Positions 11,075 through 24,268 of a stretch of 64,000 nucleotides of DNA are shown here, in pieces (positions within the stretch are counted from its first letter, which is position 1; each line of letters starts with the position of its first letter). Position numbers and translations under genes: made by a program. Under the pieces are notes generated by a model, which was not told where the DNA came from, ran no database searches, and was given only the letters and a program-made list of their open reading frames with translations. Where the stretch lies: assembly GCF_029168945.1 (NCBI RefSeq), contig NC_083604.1:62884211-62948210 (forward strand), written 5' to 3'. This DNA comes from Cannabis sativa. Lineage: Eukaryota; Streptophyta; Magnoliopsida; Rosales; Cannabaceae.

Positions 11075-12697
11075 CTCTGTAAGTCTCCTCCTCTCCAATT
11101 TTTGTTCTGATCTGGCTTTTCAATTGAGTTTGCATGTATTTATAGTAATAGGATAGATGAGAGAGCTGGAAGTTAGTTGCAACAGTTTTAATAAACTTTT
11201 CAACTAACTGCTGGTTCTGTCAAAATAGGTTGTTAGAGGCCGAAGGCCACTTGTAGATTTTTATTCTTGTAACATGTTCTTGCTAATTTGGACAGAGCGT
11301 GTGAGGATTTTTTTTAACATATATATTTTACGTATAATAATATAAAATCTAATTACTCATCCAAACTAAATGAAAATACTAATTAGTTCCATTAGATATT
11401 GGATGTATTGGACTTTTACACACTTCATCCAACATCCGATCCAATCCAATTGGATATTTAAAAATAACATCTAATCAGATCATAATTGAATATCTAATAT
11501 TTGGTAGTCAGTTGTAATTAAATCGGTCGATTGTCATTGTATTAGATAATGTATGCACACTTCTGCATTCAAAGAAAAAAAAGATAATTTATGCACACTC
11601 CTAGTTAAGTAAGTCCTTAGCACTTCTCTGAATCCGGGTCCCAACACTATAATTTCCTCCTTAGGTGATACTATAAACCATACAATATACACTCAAATTA
11701 TTTACGTAATTACATTTAAGTAGACTCTTAATCTTAGTAATCATTTTCCAAAGAGTCCATCCGCTCGTATTAAAATATGGAGTCATTTTAAAAGGTTGGT
11801 GTAATTTTCCATTATCTGTCACTCGACCTTTTCACTCTACTTTCCCAGAAATTGTCATCTTGAAAGAACACTAATTATTACCCTTTATGTTATTTCGGAA
11901 AAACCGCTAGTTGTTCTTTTTCCAAAAAATTTATCTCAATTTTCTCATGTCCATTAATTAAATGGGCCCACAGCCCACTAAATATTTATGTTAAAATTCA
12001 CTACTACAGTACTACTATAGGAATTTAACTTAAAGCCCAAAATTTCAAAAATCCCTTAAGGTGCCTGTTTACCACTTCACACAAAATTAAGAGAAAATTA
12101 AACTCTATAATCTTTTTATATTGTCCTCTTTTATTTTTATCCTCTTTTTCAAAGTCTATCATTTTTACCTCTTTTTCTAAATATTGTACCAATTTTGCCC
12201 CTGTCACTTCAAGATACTCTCCATGTGACTCTCTTATGTTAGGGTATTTTAGGTACAATACATATAAAAAGAATTATGTCTCAAATAAATATAAAATTAG
12301 AGGTAAATTTGATTAATTGATTAATAAAAGGGGTATTTTTCAACTTACCCCCAAAATTATGGCGTTTTTGAAGAGATGGGCTTTGGACCCAAAATCTACT
12401 TTGTTAAAAGTCCAAATTATCATTTCAGCCCTAATATTTATTTGGGAAATTTTCATGGGCCACCTTATTTTGGCAATTATTTTTAAAAATAACGTTGTTT
12501 TTGTTATGTTAAGTTTTTGTATATATAATTGCTGTTTTTTTGGTAATTTTCTATTTTTAGGATTAACAGTTGTGTTTATGTTTGCAGGTAATCGTGGAGG
12601 AGATGATGACGTGTCACGTCATTTTGTGTGTGATACATTATTAACGTTATTTTTGTAAAAACTTACCTAATATAGTATATTCCTAAACAAATCTCTA
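11075..12697. other. AT-rich flank between element A and the Mutator-like element
   Basis: No supported gene. 11075-11300 may be the second half of an LTR split by A. The 113-codon frame at 12317-12658 is hydrophobic, AT-driven and has no recognisable domain, so I do not call it a gene. A perfect GACGTGTCACGTC palindrome lies at about 12608-12620. Runs such as CTTACCCCCAAAATTATGG near 12343 resemble ends of Mutator-like elements, but no partner end was found. Confidence 0.5.
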
Positions 12698-12865
12698 TTT
12701 ATTTTAGGGCCAAGTTACAAAATGGCCCTAAATCTAACAATTAAGTTAATAAATGTCCATTTTTAAAAAAAAATTAACAAAGTGTCCTTTTAGTTAAAAA
12801 TTTGATGATAAAATTACAATTATAACCTTGAATAATTAAGTGTTTGTGTTGTCCTCAAAAGTGAG

Positions 12866-14708
12866 TGTTTTAATATTTATACTCGCAAGTGCACGAATCG
12901 TTTCGGAATATAGTGTTCATGTAAGTGCAAGGTCGAACCCATGGGAGTTGACTAACATCAAAAGAAACTATTTCAAACAAAATAAGAATATTCTAACCTA
13001 GCTCCAAATATTTGATAGGATTTTGGTTTTGCAAAATAAAATAAAAGACAAGTAACTAAAATACTTAAGATTAAAGATGAGTGAGTATGAAAATGATTTT
13101 CAAATAAGATGTGTAAAATAAGATTATTAAGATATTAGAATCCACAAAATGCAAGTTCAATAATATTTATAAGTATATTGATTCCCAAGTTTTAGATATA
13201 GTTGAAATAAATCTCACCATATTTTCCAAAATATATTTTTCATTTAAGTACAAGTTATTTTCAAAAAGGTAGGATTTTTCTTCACTTATAAAATGTATAA
13301 TTTCTAAGCATTAAATGTGTTACAATTTAATGAAACTACACAAAACCAAAGAAACTATGTTTAGGCAAAATATAACACTTATATTCTAAGAATTAGATGT
13401 AAACAATTTAATGAAAGACATTTAATCAAAGAGTATTATATTTTTGCATAATGAAGAACTAAGTAGAAATATGCTTTAACAATCAAAAATACATGATATT
13501 GAAGATGAAAAAGACATATTTTTGATAGAAAAATCCATGAACTTTATAGCACAAATGGGAAATCAACATACAAACATAAACACTATCTAGTTACATTTTG
13601 CTTCATCATTATCTTAATAATCTTGAAAAAAGATTAGAAGCTCATAACTAGATAAAAATTACAAAAGATAAACATACTTGACATGCTCTTCAAAGTGTAA
13701 AAATGGTAGAAAGTAAATGGTAAAAATGAAGAGTGTGGAATGGAGAAGTGTTTTTGGGTTGAAGAGGTGTTTAGGGGGGTGAAGAGATGTCTTTTGAAAT
13801 GGTCTTCCAACACCATATTTATAGGCAAAATTAGAGAATTAAATTAATCAAAATAAATAAATAAAATGATTAATTTAATTAGTGTTGGGAAGAGAATGGA
13901 TAAATAGAGTATGTGTAAGAGTATTGGAAAAAATAAATGTTTTGTAAGGATGTAAAAGTAGTGAAAGGATAGGGTAAAAAAAATAAATTAGGAATGTTTA
14001 TTTAGGTGAAAATAATTGGGAGAATAAAGTTGATATTTAGGTGTAAGTTGTGGGAGAAAATGAGAATTTTGGCTTTTTGTAAAGTAATTTATTTGGCTGA
14101 GATGTATCAAATTTAAACAGCCATTTTTTTCTTTTTTTTTTCTTCTGCAGGACACTTGGCGCGAGCTGGTTCGTGGGCTGGAGCTGACGTGCGTGAGGTG
14201 GCGTGCGCAGGTTGGTTGGGCGCTGACGAGGTGGGGACCACGCAGGAGGAAGGCTGGCAGGCGGGTCTGGCGCACCACTTGCGCCTGTCTGGAGTGTGGC
14301 TCACGCACGCATGGGAGCCCTCCGATCAGTCAACGAACGGTGCAGATGGGCTGTTGACTTTGACCGAGAGTGGGCTTCATAAAGGTTGATCTGATTTCCT
14401 TTTCTAAAATTATGCTTTTGACCCATTTCTTTAAGTTTTTCTTCATTTTAATCCCAATCTTTCTCTACCAAATACACCTAAAAATACATAAAATTAATTA
14501 GAAAACTAAAATAAAATTAAAAATAAATACCACATAACATATTATAATAAAATAATTATAAAAACACATAAAAACATATAAAATTACAAAAAAGCTAATA
14601 AATTCAAAAAATAATTAAAAACTTCCTAAATTAATTAAAAACTTAAGAACTAAGCAAATTTTTAGTAAAAAAAAATGTGAAAAATAACTCTAATTTCTAG
14701 AGTTATCA
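12866..14708 (-). mobile_element. Solo-LTR-like insertion (TGATAACTCTAG...TTAAAACA) in the MULE
   Basis: On the minus strand this 1843-bp segment starts TGATAACTCTAGAAATTAG and ends ATATTAAAACA, with TG...CA LTR-type ends. A minus-strand TATA box (CTATAAATAT) lies at about 13815-13824. No primer site, polypurine tract or second copy is seen, which fits a solo LTR. The flanking pentamers are GTGAG (12861-12865) and GTTTG (14709-14713), so the duplication is imperfect or the ends are slightly misplaced. It holds a GC-rich island at 14150-14390. The small frames across that island on both strands show no domain. Confidence 0.55.
14150..14390. other. GC-rich island inside the solo-LTR-like insertion
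   Basis: About 240 bp rich in GCGTG, GCTGG and CACGC words, sharply bounded by AT-rich DNA. It lies upstream of the TATA box on the element's own (minus) strand, in the U3-like part. Overlapping frames on both strands are a by-product of high GC and are not called as genes. Confidence 0.6.
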
Positions 14709-14879
14709 GTTTGGTATAGTTATTTTGCACAATAGTATATCGTTTTTATGTGCAATAATATATTAAAAAAAATTGAAAGGTAGTATATATATATATATTT
14801 TTTGAAATAACTGAAATGTAGTATATTAGTTTAAGATTGTAGTATATTATTTTAATGTGATATGGCATATAATGAACGA

Positions 14880-15582
14880 AAGACGGAAATTAAAAAATGT
14901 GGAATATTAGTTTAAGTTTGAAGTATAGTTATATTTCACTAGGAAATATTGTCTTTATGTTCATTAGTATATCATGAAGGAAAGAAAAAGAAAAAAAAAT
15001 ATGTGGAATATTAAATTAAGTTTTTAGTATATATATATATATATTCCACTATATTGGTGGTATATAATTTTTCATTATAGTATTTATACTTATGATTGCA
15101 GAATATAGTTTTTATATGTTATTATATATCGTGGAAAAAAATCATTTAATAGTATATTAGTTTAAGTTTATGGTATATTTATATTGGTCTAAGGTATATC
15201 GTTTGTATATGATATGTATATTGTGAAGGATATAAAGAAAAAAAAAAACTATTAAATATTAATTTAAGTATGAGGTATAGTTATATTTGACTGAGGTATA
15301 TTGATTTTATGTTCATTGGTATTTCATGAAGGAAAGAACAAGAAAAAAAAACTTGTGGAATATTAAATTAAATTTTTTGTGTAATTTTTTTTTTCACTAT
15401 GCTGGTGGTATATTAATTTTTGACTATGGTATATCTGCTTATGATTGTGGTATATAGTTTTTGTATGCTACTGTATATTGTGGAAAACAATTCATTTAAT
15501 AGTATATTAGTTTAAGTTTGTGATATGTGTATATTGGTTTAAGGTATATTGTTTGTATATCATACGATATATTAATAAAAAA
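14880..15582. repeat. Diverged ~352-bp tandem duplication in the MULE interior
   Basis: A unit containing GTATAGTTATATTT, GTTCATT, ATCATGAAGGAAAG and TGTGGAATATTAAATTAA at 14900-15010 recurs at 15260-15370. GTTCATT lies at 14959 and 15311, an offset of 352. Both units continue with a TATGATTG block and a TTTAATAGTATATTAGTTTAAG block. Confidence 0.7.
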
Positions 15583-15890
15583 TTAATTATATGGTTAAAT
15601 AACATATTAGACAACAACAACAACAGCAGCAAAATCTAAAACAATAAAATATATAATACCTTTTATATAATGAAAAAATAGTTGACAAAAATTCAGTAGA
15701 GAGGTTTTTATTTATTATTTTTCATAATTTTTATTAAAGGAATAAAACATATAATACCTTTTATATAATGAAGGATATTTTAGGTATTAAAAAGTAAAAA
15801 AGGACATTTGCTTTATTATTTTAAAAAATGGATATTAACTATCTATAGAGTTAAAAATAGGGCCATTTACTTACATTTCTCTTTATTTTA

Positions 15891-16259
15891 AAACTCATTC
15901 TCTTTTTTTCCTCCATTTTTAGCATTAATTTAATTTATTTGACAAAAATCCCATTATTTTAGAATTGTCAAAAAAAAAAGATTTTTGGCCAACTGTGACC
16001 CTCTACCATTTCTTTAATGTTTTACCAAACAGAACCAAACTAGTGTGAAATTACACTTTGAAACAAAATCTGTAAATTTCAACAAACCCCATACAAAAAT
16101 CTATTTCAACCAAGACGTTAACTTATGGCATAGCGAAGTTGCCATCTTAAAACTGCCAGAATATTAAATTTTCGAGATGTAGGTTTAATTATAAAAATTA
16201 TAACTCAAAACCCAAGTTTGAATCTGAAAATTCACTGGGGCATTAATATATGTTTAAAC
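15891..16259. other. Short AT-rich spacer
   Basis: Between the MULE duplication copy and the RNase H remnant. No frame, repeat or motif that I can support. Confidence 0.6.
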
Positions 16260-16416
16260 TACATTCCTACCTATTTTCATGAGCAAACGTGTTTGCCTGA
16301 GCGATTAACATGATGGATTGTGGCGTTGGGGAAATGAGATAAAGCTGACTGAATTTGTTTAATAATGTCTTCGTATAGGGAGATGTCCTCTTTGTTGGCA
16401 GCTAAGGCATCCGTGA
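16260..16416 (-). pseudogene. RNase H-like (RVT_3-type) domain remnant cut by element B
   Basis: Read on the minus strand from 16416, the frame gives TDALAANKEDISLYEDIIKQ and then a QIQSALSHFPNATIHHVNRSG continuation. This matches the C-terminal part of the plant RNase H-like domain, where a SLYEDII...LSHFPN...HVNRSGN-hAH pattern is typical. A one-base insertion after RSG breaks the frame; shifted by one it continues NTFAHENR and stops. The 5' part is missing because element B inserted at 16417 (left duplication copy CGTGA, 16412-16416). Such domains occur in LINE-type elements and in related host pseudogenes; I cannot tell which. Confidence 0.6.
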
Positions 16417-18306
16417 TGTTGGGTTTTATGCTCTAAATAAAACTCCATTTCAATGTAATCCATTTTATTCAACATCAATAAAGAAACAGAAGTATGTTTT
16501 GGTTCATCTTATCAATTGCTTGTCTATTTGATTTATAAATTCATCTGAAACCCTTTTCACATATTTGATCATGTTTATTGTGTTGTCAGCACATTGGAAA
16601 GTAAACATAACTATGTGAATAAAGTTTCCTAGATTTATCAGACATAGGGTTTTACTGATATGATAATATACAACAGAGTTTACTTGCATTTGGAGAAATG
16701 CTATGTTCTTTCCAGAGCATTGGTTAAAGTAAAGCTCAGGTTGGATGCATGGAGTATGCATCGGAAGGGACCAATATTGAACTTTGACTTAGATTTATTA
16801 AACTTACCGTAATATCTATTCAAGTCAATATCGACTAGTTGATCCTAGATCAAATGATCTTAATCCTGTTATGATTAGGCTCAATCTCAAGAGGCTATTC
16901 GTGTTCTTTGATTTGTTAGTTAAGCCTACTTTTGGGTATGGGTGATACGTACATTTTGGGAACACGGTAGTGTAATTGAGTGGGAGCGCTAACATAAACA
17001 TGGAATCTATAGCTTCTATCTGACGAATAGTAAGTAAAGGATGATCTCCTTCGAGCTTGACCAAACGAAAAATAAATGGTGGAGTACTCATTTCACATAA
17101 GCTGAAATATCATTTATACGGGGTTAAGTGTTTTAAGGATAAAATACATTGTAAGGTGTAACGGTAATCTAATCCCTTTACAGTGTAGATCATTCATATA
17201 GAGGATCATTGATCAAATTAGGATTATAACAATGGATAAATAATGATGTGTCTATATGGTGGAACATATATAGAGCATTCTATATACTGAGAGTGCAATT
17301 CTAAGTTCTATGCGTGGATTCAACGAAGAATTAATAAGTCAGTGAATTTAGGTTATAAATTCTTGATCTGCTTATTGGAAGCTCGGTTATATAGACCCAT
17401 GGTCCCCCCACTAGTTGAGATAATATTTCTTGTAAGACTCATATAATTGGTTTTGATTAATCAATTATAATTCTCAAATTAGACTATGTTTGTTTGTGAA
17501 TTTTTCACTAAGTAAGGGCGAAATTGTAAAAAAAGAGTTTTAGGGGCATATTTGTTAATTATGATACTTTGTATGGTTCAATTAATAAATATGATAAATG
17601 ACAATATTATTTAATAATTATTTATAGTTATTAAATAATTAGAATTGGCATTTAAATGGTTGAATTTGAAAATTGGCGTTTTTGAGAAAATGAGATGCAG
17701 AAATGATAAAACTACAAAATTGCAAAAAGTGAGGCCCAAATCCACATTGCTTAGGGCCGGCCACTTTTATAGGATTTTTCATCTGATATTTTCATTATTT
17801 TAATGCCAAATAATTCAAAGCTAACCCTAGTGGAATGCTATAAATAGATAGTGAAGGCTTCAGGAAATTTACACTTAACTTTCACACTTTTCCTTCAGAG
17901 AAAAACCTTAGCCTTCTCTCTCTATACCTAGCCGCCACCTTCTTCTCTTTCTTCGTCCTTGAAATTTCAAACCACTTAGTGATTAGAGTAGTGCCCACAC
18001 ACAGCAAGTGATACCTCAATCATAGTGAGGAAGATCGTGAAGAAAGACATTCAACAAGAAGGAGTTTCAGCACTAAAGAAGGAGAGAAAGAGATCTAGGT
18101 TCAGATCTTGATAATACTCTGCGACAGAAAGGATACAAGGGTTAGAGATCTGAACGGAAGGAGACATTTAATTCCGCTGCACCCAATGTAAGGTTTCTCA
18201 TACTTTATATGTGTTTATTTCATAATCTTTTTATAAGTTCATATTTAGGGTGTTAATCAACATACTTGTGAGTAGATCTAAGATCCTGGTAAAATAATTT
18301 CCAACA
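16417..18306 (+). repeat. Element B 5' LTR
   Basis: 1890 bp, TGTTGGG...CCAACA, with a TATA box at 17839-17846. A short stretch near the start is deleted compared with A (the TTTTTCATTCATT segment after CAGAAGTA is missing). The primer site at 18309-18325 reads TGGCCTCAGAGCCATGG, as in A. Confidence 0.95.
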
Positions 18307-21300
18307 ACTGGCCTCAGAGCCATGGTAATTGATTTGCTTGCAAGAAATTTGTACTTAAAATGATTTGTTTGTGTTTTGGATGGTATCATGTTGTTTTGAG
18401 TGTTGTTTGATGATTGATTGATGTTTGTGAATTTTCGTGAAACATAATTGAATATCTGTTGCTGTAATTATTTTTATTGGATAGTATGGAAAAAATTAAG
18501 CAATTTAATTTTTTACAGAACTCAATTTCGATTTAATTTGAATTAATTATGATTTTTTGAAGTTTCGAAAAATATCGGGATGGTGTCACTGCACCACGCG
18601 CGCGCGGAAGAGGGGATTCCCTCGGACAACACGCGCACAGACACGTTTTGTGTCTGAAAAAACTCCCTGCACGCGCGGAGAGGCTGCTAGCAGCCTCTTG
18701 CGTCGACGTATCACGGTCAGACCAGCCCATGCGCGCCCATGGACAGTATGCAATTTTTTCATTTTTCTTCGTTTTTTCATGCTAGTTCATGGATTTAACT
18801 TCTGATTTTTTGTGTAGTTTTTGTATTTAGACATTTACTATTCCTAATTCAACTCTAAATATCATAATTAAATTAATTATTTTTTTTTTAAATTAATTCA
18901 TTATATTAGTGTAATTTAAATTTGAAAATAGTAAATATATATTTTTTTGCTTAGTTATCTATCTTATTTTAATTTGATTATATCTTATCTTCTTTTTAAA
19001 TTTAAGGTGAGATTTTAAATTTTAAATTAATTATTTTTTTTAAATAATTTGACCTTATTTAAATTTAAAAGAAGATAACTATAATCATGTAATTTTAAAT
19101 AGAAGTAAGATATTTCGCTAACTTTTAAATTTTGTTATTTTATTTATTTAATTAAATCATAAAATCTGAAAAAGATATTTATTTATCTTTTTTATTTTTA
19201 TTGAATATTTAATTTATAAAATAAGATTAAATTTTTAAAAGTAGTTAGCAAATTTTGAAATGATATTTAGGTTAGTTGAAACCTAATTTTTCAAAATTGT
19301 AGGTTTAATTTTAAATATTATTTTATGAATTTCGAAAATATATATATTTTATTTATTATTATTTTTTTTTTCGAAAATAATTTTTTTATTTTTTTTAATT
19401 ATTTTTCGAAATTTAATTATTTAAAATTAAATAAATCCTACATCCAACTATCCAGCTAACCTTGTTGCAAGAGTATGTGTTTTAGCTTGTTTGTAAGTTT
19501 TCAAAACCTATTATTGCTTGATTGCAAATAGCCATGGTTAACTTGTTGACAGATCCAATGATCTGATTTTAACTCATGGCTCCATTGGTCAAGTAAATAA
19601 TTTGTAACAAGTAAATTTTACAATCTTCTTTCATCTGTGTATGACCTAGCAACATGATAGGATCCATCCAAATGTGTGCCTGTGTGAGCCTATATGTTTA
19701 ATTTTTGTTATAGATGCATATAGGTTATTGTTGATAAATAACATATCGTAGTTTTTGATAGATTTTATTTAGGCCCATTTAGTTTTTTGGGTCTATTCAA
19801 TTAATAACAGTTGTTCATTTTAAGGTTAAATTTCTCTTTTTTGGGCCTTGTGTGAGAATTGAGAGCCATAGTATTGGGTACGACATACTGAACCCAGCCC
19901 CCCCTCACATGAACCACCCCAATTGTGAAGCCCCATTTGCCTGATTTGAATAACTGTACTAGGTTAATTAAACTAGTTTAACCTAATAAAATTGATTAAC
20001 AACATAATTAATTTCATTTATTTTGAAATTAATTTAAGAAAACCATAGTTTAAAGAATTTTATTCTAAGCTAAACTATATGTATTTTCTTGTGTTTAATT
20101 AAATATAGAATTATAGCCATCTATATTCTTTCTAAAGCTTAATTTGAATTTTTCATTAAATATTCCTATTTAAGTTGAAAATTAGTTATCTCTAACTAAT
20201 CAACTTAAATCTGAATATCTTTTGAATTTCAAATTTCAAAATTAAGTTGAGGAATTTTAGGAATTGGTTATTAAGATTCTTTAGATATTTTTTAAGTTGA
20301 TATTTTTTCAAATATTAACTTAAAATGGAATATTTTCAAATTAAGTGGTTACAACTTAATTTTTGATATTAGTTAAATTTAAATTTGAAAATATTTAAGT
20401 TCTAGATTTTTTCTAATACAACTTAAATTAGATATTTTTTCAAATTTTGTGGAAAAGATACTTAGTCAAATAAGATATTTTCTAGATAGTTATTTCTAGA
20501 CTACTTATTATTTCTAATATTAAATAGGAAAATATTATACATTGTGAAATTAATTATTTAAATAATTAATTTTGGTACAATTTATTTTAAGTGTATTTTT
20601 TCCTAGTATTAAACCAGAGATTAATAATTAAGCCTTCTCTACATTTAATTATTTATTTCTTGAACTTAATACATTTAATTAAATTGAAAATTAAATATCT
20701 AAGTTGATTTTCATCATGATACTTAAATATTTCTTTTTCATGACACTTGATTAAATAGAAAATTATTTTTAGTTGAAATTTATTTTTTCAACTTAAATTT
20801 AAATAATTTTCAACATATCTATTTTTTCTTTATTTTATTAATCAGTTTTCCAAATTGCATTTCATAATGCAAGATGATTTTGAATTTATCTTGAAAAATA
20901 GATTAAGTTGTAAATTAATTATTTATTTTAATTAATTCTTTGACCAACTTAAATCAATGATTTTTTCATTTATTGATTAATTTAAAATAAATGAATTAAA
21001 GTATATTATTAGAAATTGAATTAATTAGTCAAAGGAAAATCTAGATAGGTGATAATTTTGCTTGAAGTGTTTTTCTAAGTAATTATTATTTAAGTATTTC
21101 GAAAATATAAAGTTTTTATACTTTCTTTTTCAAAATAAAATAAATATATTCTCATGAAAATTTATTTTGAGTTGCAAATTAATTTAAATTAATACAGCTT
21201 AAATAATTTTCTTAATATTTATATATATCAAAATTACTACTGAGATGGAAATAATTCAATTTATTTAAATCACCATCTAAGTATAATTTTATAAATATTA

Positions 21301-22360
21301 AATTAAAATTCTAATTTAGAATTTTAATTCGAAATTCGATATTTAATGAATATTTTCTTTATTATAAATAATAATGAAAATACATTTTAAAAAATGAGTT
21401 TTATTATTAAGATATTCGATCTCCATTGTTGGTTTTACATAAGGTTTGTTTTAGTGAGTAATCCTCCCTAATGGAGGAACGTTCATTAGCAAGTTCGCAC
21501 CGTTTAATCTCGAAAGATAAGTAGCTTTGTAAGTGTTTTATATGGTATGGATCAGCCTAATGGTGGCGACTGTATTTGACTTACAAAGTATGAAACAAAT
21601 GTAGAAGCTCATAAGATAGAATAGCCTTGACTCTCGCCTAAACGGGACAACGCTGGATTCCAATCTTGATAGAATAAAAGGTTGCTAGAATGGTTAACAT
21701 TTTAGATGAGCTGACAACTCTATTCAATGGATGGTAGCTTTGACTCTCGCCTAAACGGGACACTGATATCAGTTTGTTGAAAACCTTGGAAATTATTTAG
21801 GATTGTACGTTTTAGTATTTTCACTTGTCATTCCTACTTGCTATATGTTTAATAATTTCTGAATTGTGTATGAATTGAACCATGTTATTTTCTGTTATTA
21901 AATTGTAGTTTAATTTCGAATCTTCATTGTTGGTCTAACTTGTTTTGTTTATCTAATGAGATAAATCCCTAATGGATTTTCACCATTAGACATACATAAT
22001 AGTGTTGGATCTCGAAAGATAAATATTGTATATGCAACATCTAGCTGTTCATCAATTGATGACACCTTAGAGTAGTACTTTTACAATATGAAACAAGAAG
22101 ATTGTATAAATAAGATTACTTTGACTCCCGAAGCATCATTGGATTCTTATTTATAAACAAAATTATCTTAATTCCTCATAGCGTATTCATTTCAAATTAG
22201 CTAAATAACATATCATTGGATGAATGGTCTATATATCATTTAATGTCATCCTATTTTCTTTTAAGAAATTAAATGACACTTTTGATTATATTCCCGAAAT
22301 TCTATCCCAAAATGATATATATCCTCAATCTTAGAATTCTCCTACTTGTATGGCAAATCA
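18307..22360 (+). other. Element B interior, left part (leader, no gene)
   Basis: Contains the altered primer site, a GC-rich cassette at 18572-18757 that differs from A's and carries the 16-bp palindrome AGGCTGCTAGCAGCCT (18681-18696), the AT-rich block, and the diverged direct duplication (from 21417 and from about 21920). The frames across 18533-18805 on both strands follow the GC cassette and overlap one another; they have no recognisable domain. Confidence 0.75.
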
Positions 22361-24249
22361 TGTTGGGTTTTATGCTTTAAATAAAACTCATTTCAATATA
22401 ATCAGATTTACTTATTAATATAGATTAGAAATAACATTTAATGTTGCATGGTTCACATGATTTATTTCATGATTATATGTACATAATGTATGAATTCATC
22501 TGAAACCATTTTCACATACTTGATCATGTTTATTGTGCCGTCAACACATTGGAAAGTAAACATGACTATGTGAATAAAGTTTCCTAGATTTATCAGACAT
22601 AGGGTTTTACTGATATGATAATCTACAACAGAGTTTACTTGCATTTGCAGAAGTGCTATGTTCTTTCCAGAGCATTGGTTAAAGTAAAGCTCAGGTTGGA
22701 TGCATGGAGTATGCATCGGAAGGGTATTGAACTTTGACTTAGATTTATTAAACTTACTGTAATATATATTCAAGTCAATATCGCCAAGTTGATCCTAGAT
22801 CAAATGTTCTTAATCCTGTTATGATTAGGCTCAATCTTGAAAGGCTATTCGTGTTCTTTGATTTGTTACTTAAGCCTACTTTTAGGTCAGGGTGATACGT
22901 ACATTTTGGGAACACGGTAGTGCAATTGAGGGGGAGCGCTAGCATAAACATGGAATCTATAGCTTCTATTTGGCGAATAGTAAGCAAAGGATGATCTCCT
23001 TCGAGCTTGACCAAACGAACATAAATGGTGGAGTACTCATTTCACATAAGCTGAAATATCATTTATACGGGGTCAAGTGTTTAAAGGAATAAATACATTG
23101 TAGGGTGTAACGGTAATTTAATCCCTTTACAGTGTAGATCATTCATATAGAGGATCATTGATCAAATTAGGATTATAACAATGGATAACTAATGATGTGT
23201 CTATATGGTGGAACATATAGAGCATTCTATATCTTGAGAGTGCAATTCTAAGTTCTATGCGTGGATTCGACGAAGAATTAATAAGTTAGTGAATTTTAGT
23301 GCTAAATTCTTGATCTACTTATTGGAAGCTCGATTATATAGACCCATGGTCCCCGCACTAGTTTAGATAATATTGCTTGTAAGACTCATATAATTGGTTT
23401 TGATTAAACAATTATAATTCTCAAATTAGACTATGTCTATTTGTGAATTTTTCACTAATTAAGGGCGAAATTGTAAAGAAAGAGTTTATAGGGGCATATT
23501 TGTTAATTATGATACTTTGTATGGTTCAATTAATAAATATGATAAATAACAATATTATTTAATAATTATTTATAGTTATTAAATAGTTAGAATTGGCATT
23601 TAAATGGTTGAATTTGAAAATTGGCGTTTTTGAGAAAATCATATGCAGAAAAGCTAAAACTGCAAAATTGCAAAAGTGAGGCCCAAATCCACAAGTATAG
23701 GGCCGGCCACTTTTGTAGGGTTTTCCCTTTGATATTTTCATTATTTTAATGCCAAATAATTCAAACCTAAACCTAGTGGAATGCTATAAATAGATAGTGA
23801 AGGCTTCAGGAAAATTACACTTTTCTTCTAACACTTCTGATTCAGAAAAAACTGAGCCTCTCTCTCCCTATCTTTGGCCGAACCCACTTTCTCTTTCTTC
23901 TTCCTTCAATTTCGAAAATCCTTAGTGTATGAGTAGTGCCCACACACAGCAAGTGATACCTCAATCATAGTGAGGAAGATCGTGAAGAAAGATTTTCAGC
24001 AAGAAGGAGTTTCAGCATCAAAGATTCAGAGAAAGAGATCCAGGTTCAGATATTGATAATGCTCTCCTACAGAAAGGAATCAAGGGCTAGATATCTGAAC
24101 AGAAGGAGTCATTATATTCCGCTGCACCCAATGTAAGGTTTCCTAAACTTTATATGTGTTTATTTCATCGTTTTAGAAAGTTCATATTTAGGGTGTTAAT
24201 AAACATACTTGTGAGTAGATCTAAGATCCTGGTAAAATAATTTCCAACA
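22361..24249 (+). repeat. Element C 5' LTR
   Basis: 1889 bp with a TATA box from 23785. Shares with the LTR at 30650-32543 features absent from A and B, such as the TTGCATGGTTCACATG segment near the start and the CCGAACCCACTTTCTC leader. Confidence 0.95.
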
Positions 24250-24251
24250 AC

Positions 24252-24268
24252 TGGTATCAGAGCCATGG
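24252..24268 (+). other. Primer-binding site, standard initiator-Met type (element C)
   Basis: TGGTATCAGAGCCATGG begins two bases after the LTR. The first twelve bases are the canonical plant initiator-Met primer site. This is the only one of the three family members here with the standard bases at positions four and five. Confidence 0.9.

Larger units (their letters stand above)
12707..15881. mobile_element. Non-autonomous Mutator-like element (MULE) with nested solo-LTR-like insert
   Basis: The left end starts GGGCCAAGTTACAAAATGG; the right end, read inverted from 15881, starts GAGAAATGTAAGTAAATGG. Both continue with CCC and then similar A/T-rich sequence to a shared TGTCC block, about 70-80 bp in all. 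The element is flanked by the perfect 9-bp duplication TTTATTTTA (12698-12706 and 15882-15890), the size typical of Mutator. No transposase is present. Without the insert at 12866-14708 it would be about 1.3 kb. Confidence 0.85.

Noticed and set aside
12317..12658. 113-codon hydrophobic frame as a membrane protein gene
   Set aside because: It is a Phe/Leu/Ile-rich translation of T-rich DNA without a recognisable family, and the downstream GCAGGT context and repeats suggest ordinary intergenic sequence. A splice or transcript signal would be needed.
14113..14389. Three overlapping frames on both strands in the GC island of the solo-LTR-like insert
   Set aside because: Open frames on opposite strands over the same GC-rich 240 bp are a composition effect; no domain is seen.
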